DNA of 64,000 nt from Varroa destructor (taxonomy: Eukaryota; Arthropoda; Arachnida; Mesostigmata; Varroidae). The position numbers and the translations under genes were made by a program. The notes beneath the pieces are model-generated. The model was not told the origin of the DNA. It saw only the letters and a list, made by a program, of their open reading frames with translations, and ran no database searches. This document shows, one piece after another, positions 62,614-64,000 of the stretch. Numbering within the stretch: the first letter of the stretch is position 1; the number at the start of each line of letters is the position of its first letter. Location: positions 33,751,608-33,815,607 of the forward strand of contig NW_019211456.1 in the NCBI RefSeq assembly GCF_002443255.2. Reading direction: 5' to 3'.

Positions 62614-64000
62614 TAGATGGATTTGCGGCAGACAATGCTTTTTGACTTTAATTGATCGTCGATTTTTTTCTAAAGAAGATGTTTGAAATTAACTTTCTAT
62701 ACCTGTGGAAATTTAATAGTGGATATAATCCTCGCAGACTGGTGGAAATACAAAACGTGTCTTTTTGTGAATGATATAACGTGTCATGCTGCTAAGCTGA
62801 CACAGCTTATCAGTTTGCGCGTAACTACCCGTCCATTTTTTTTATACATTTTATTTAAGCAAATTGTTAAAGGAATGATCTAGTAAGACCTTTAAAAGAT
62901 TTGACTGGAAAAGGGTTTTTAAACGGCATAAAATGCATTTATGAGAGAAAGATGTTTGATAACAAGATTTTAACTGTCTAAAGGTCTCATCTTTTCATGT
63001 TTTTTGCCGCTCCCAATACTGTTATTTTACACACGAAGACAGCTTATTTACAAAAAAAAAAGTCGTATGTTAAAATTATGCGTGCCTCTGTCTTGTTATA
63101 CATTCGTCTTAACCATTATCAGATTCTGGATACTTTTGTAAAGGTAGATCTTATGTGCCGTCGTTGCTGTAAGCACCTAGATGCATAAATGCCTTACGTC
63201 TTTGAACTCTATTTTTTCTACCTTTGTATACAACAGCGAATGTACGACAACACGTGTGTGTGCTTTATGCTGACACAGGAAGCGACACGCCTACGGCTCT
63301 CCGCTGAGGCTATCAGTAGAAGTTGTATTGAAATATAGGGTTTACTCTTACCAATATGGTGGGGTCAACTCCTTTCAATCGTAATATCGTCTGACTCTTC
63401 TCAAGTCGTTCGTTGACCCATCGGTTCAATCAGCTTGCCTGCCCGCCTTGCTTCCCTACCTCTAGACCGATCGGTCGGCTGGGTGTGATTTTATATGAAA
63501 TTTTCCTTGCTTCTTCTATACCGTTTTCTGCACCTCATACCTCAATGATAGTGTTGGCGATAGTTGCTGACGGCGTCAACAGCGGTAGCGGCGGTGACGG
63601 CGAGTTGGTAGCCTCACTGAGGCTGTAGCCGATACTGGTCGACTGAAGTCCCTCCTAAAACAGCATTTCTTGGGGGGCACGAATGGAGTAAAGGTTCGTG
63701 GCAGAGGTGGCGGCAGCGACTGTTGCTGCTGCTGCCGCCGCGCGATGGTGTCGACAGCTCAAAGTGCAGGTCGGGTATGTTGGCAAGGCGGCATCGTAAC
63801 GACGCAGGACGAAAAAACTGAGGAGGTCGCGCTGCTACTGCTACGGCTGGAAGACTCAATTTAGGAATTCCTTCCCCCTTCCCATACATCAGCTACTTCG
63901 TTGGTTGCCTCAGCGAGCCTAGTATAGCGTGCGAGTGGGTGTGTGTGTCTGACTGCTTTTCGCCCACTCGACCATCCGCCTACTCTTTTCGTTACCGCCT

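Larger units (their letters stand above)
59522..64000. other. AT-rich stretch ending in a GC-richer block
   Basis: No gene is supported. It includes GC-richer DNA at 60.5-61.1 kb with a CTG repeat, AT-rich DNA at 61.5-63.2 kb with A-runs, and a CTG/GCC-bearing GC-richer end (63.4-64 kb). The C-terminal frames at 63.6-63.9 kb are serine- or cysteine-rich translations of triplet repeats. Confidence 0.45.

Noticed and set aside
1..64000. rRNA, spliceosomal RNA, 7SL-type RNA, well-known miRNAs, CRISPR arrays and bacterial-type operons
   Set aside because: Scanning by eye for signature segments found none. The absence of CRISPR and operons fits a eukaryotic nuclear origin. A covariance-model search would be needed to exclude divergent RNAs.

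Overview
This window is eukaryotic nuclear DNA, almost certainly animal and probably arthropod. It has no operon-like gene packing and no reading frame above about 190 codons. Microsatellites are frequent, base composition alternates between GC-richer blocks and AT-rich stretches, and the recognisable coding sequence consists of decayed transposable elements of types common in arthropod genomes. A mite or tick is possible, but I could not fix the organism from the sequence.

No intact protein-coding gene, rRNA or canonical tRNA could be supported. The clearest contents are: (1) a decayed non-LTR retrotransposon (LINE) on the + strand, about 7.0-9.06 kb, with AP-endonuclease and reverse-transcriptase blocks in the right order and spacing but spread over several frames; (2) a decayed mariner transposon on the + strand, about 36.0-37.0 kb, readable from the DNA-binding linker to the third catalytic aspartate region and full of stops; (3) a weaker Ty3/gypsy pol remnant on the + strand at about 24.9-25.9 kb, and a possible second fragment on the - strand at 6.58-6.83 kb; (4) tRNA-like pol III promoter modules at about 49.0 kb (+) and 49.4 kb (-), with a poorer one at 26.4 kb, best read as old tRNA-derived SINEs or tRNA relics.

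Layout: 0-3.8 kb, GC-richer with CAG/CTG-type runs; 3.8-7 kb, AT-rich; 7-9.1 kb, LINE; 9.1-12.1 kb, plain; 12.1-13.9 kb, GC-richer; 14-18 kb, mixed, with an unusually open minus-strand tract at 16.0-16.7 kb; 18.1-21.6 kb, GC-richer; 21.6-24.8 kb, AT-rich; 24.8-26 kb, gypsy remnant; 27.2-28.1 kb, a possible terminal exon beside a GC-rich tract; 28.1-36 kb, plain, with a long CT repeat; 36-37 kb, mariner; 37-46 kb, mostly AT-rich; 40.5-41.2 kb and 46.5-48.9 kb, GC-richer; 49-49.5 kb, tRNA-like modules; 49.5-64 kb, plain, with a hairpin cluster at 52.4 kb and a perfect 32-bp palindrome at 59.5 kb.

The simplest reading is intergenic or long-intron DNA. I found no convincing new biological system. 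The observations most worth checking are the mariner and LINE fossils, the paired tRNA-like modules, the triple hairpin, the palindrome, and three places where coding potential cannot be excluded (16.0-16.7 kb minus, 27.2-27.33 kb plus, 53.14-53.37 kb plus). Many of the open frames start with GTG or TTG, which has no meaning for a nuclear gene, so starts were not used as evidence.
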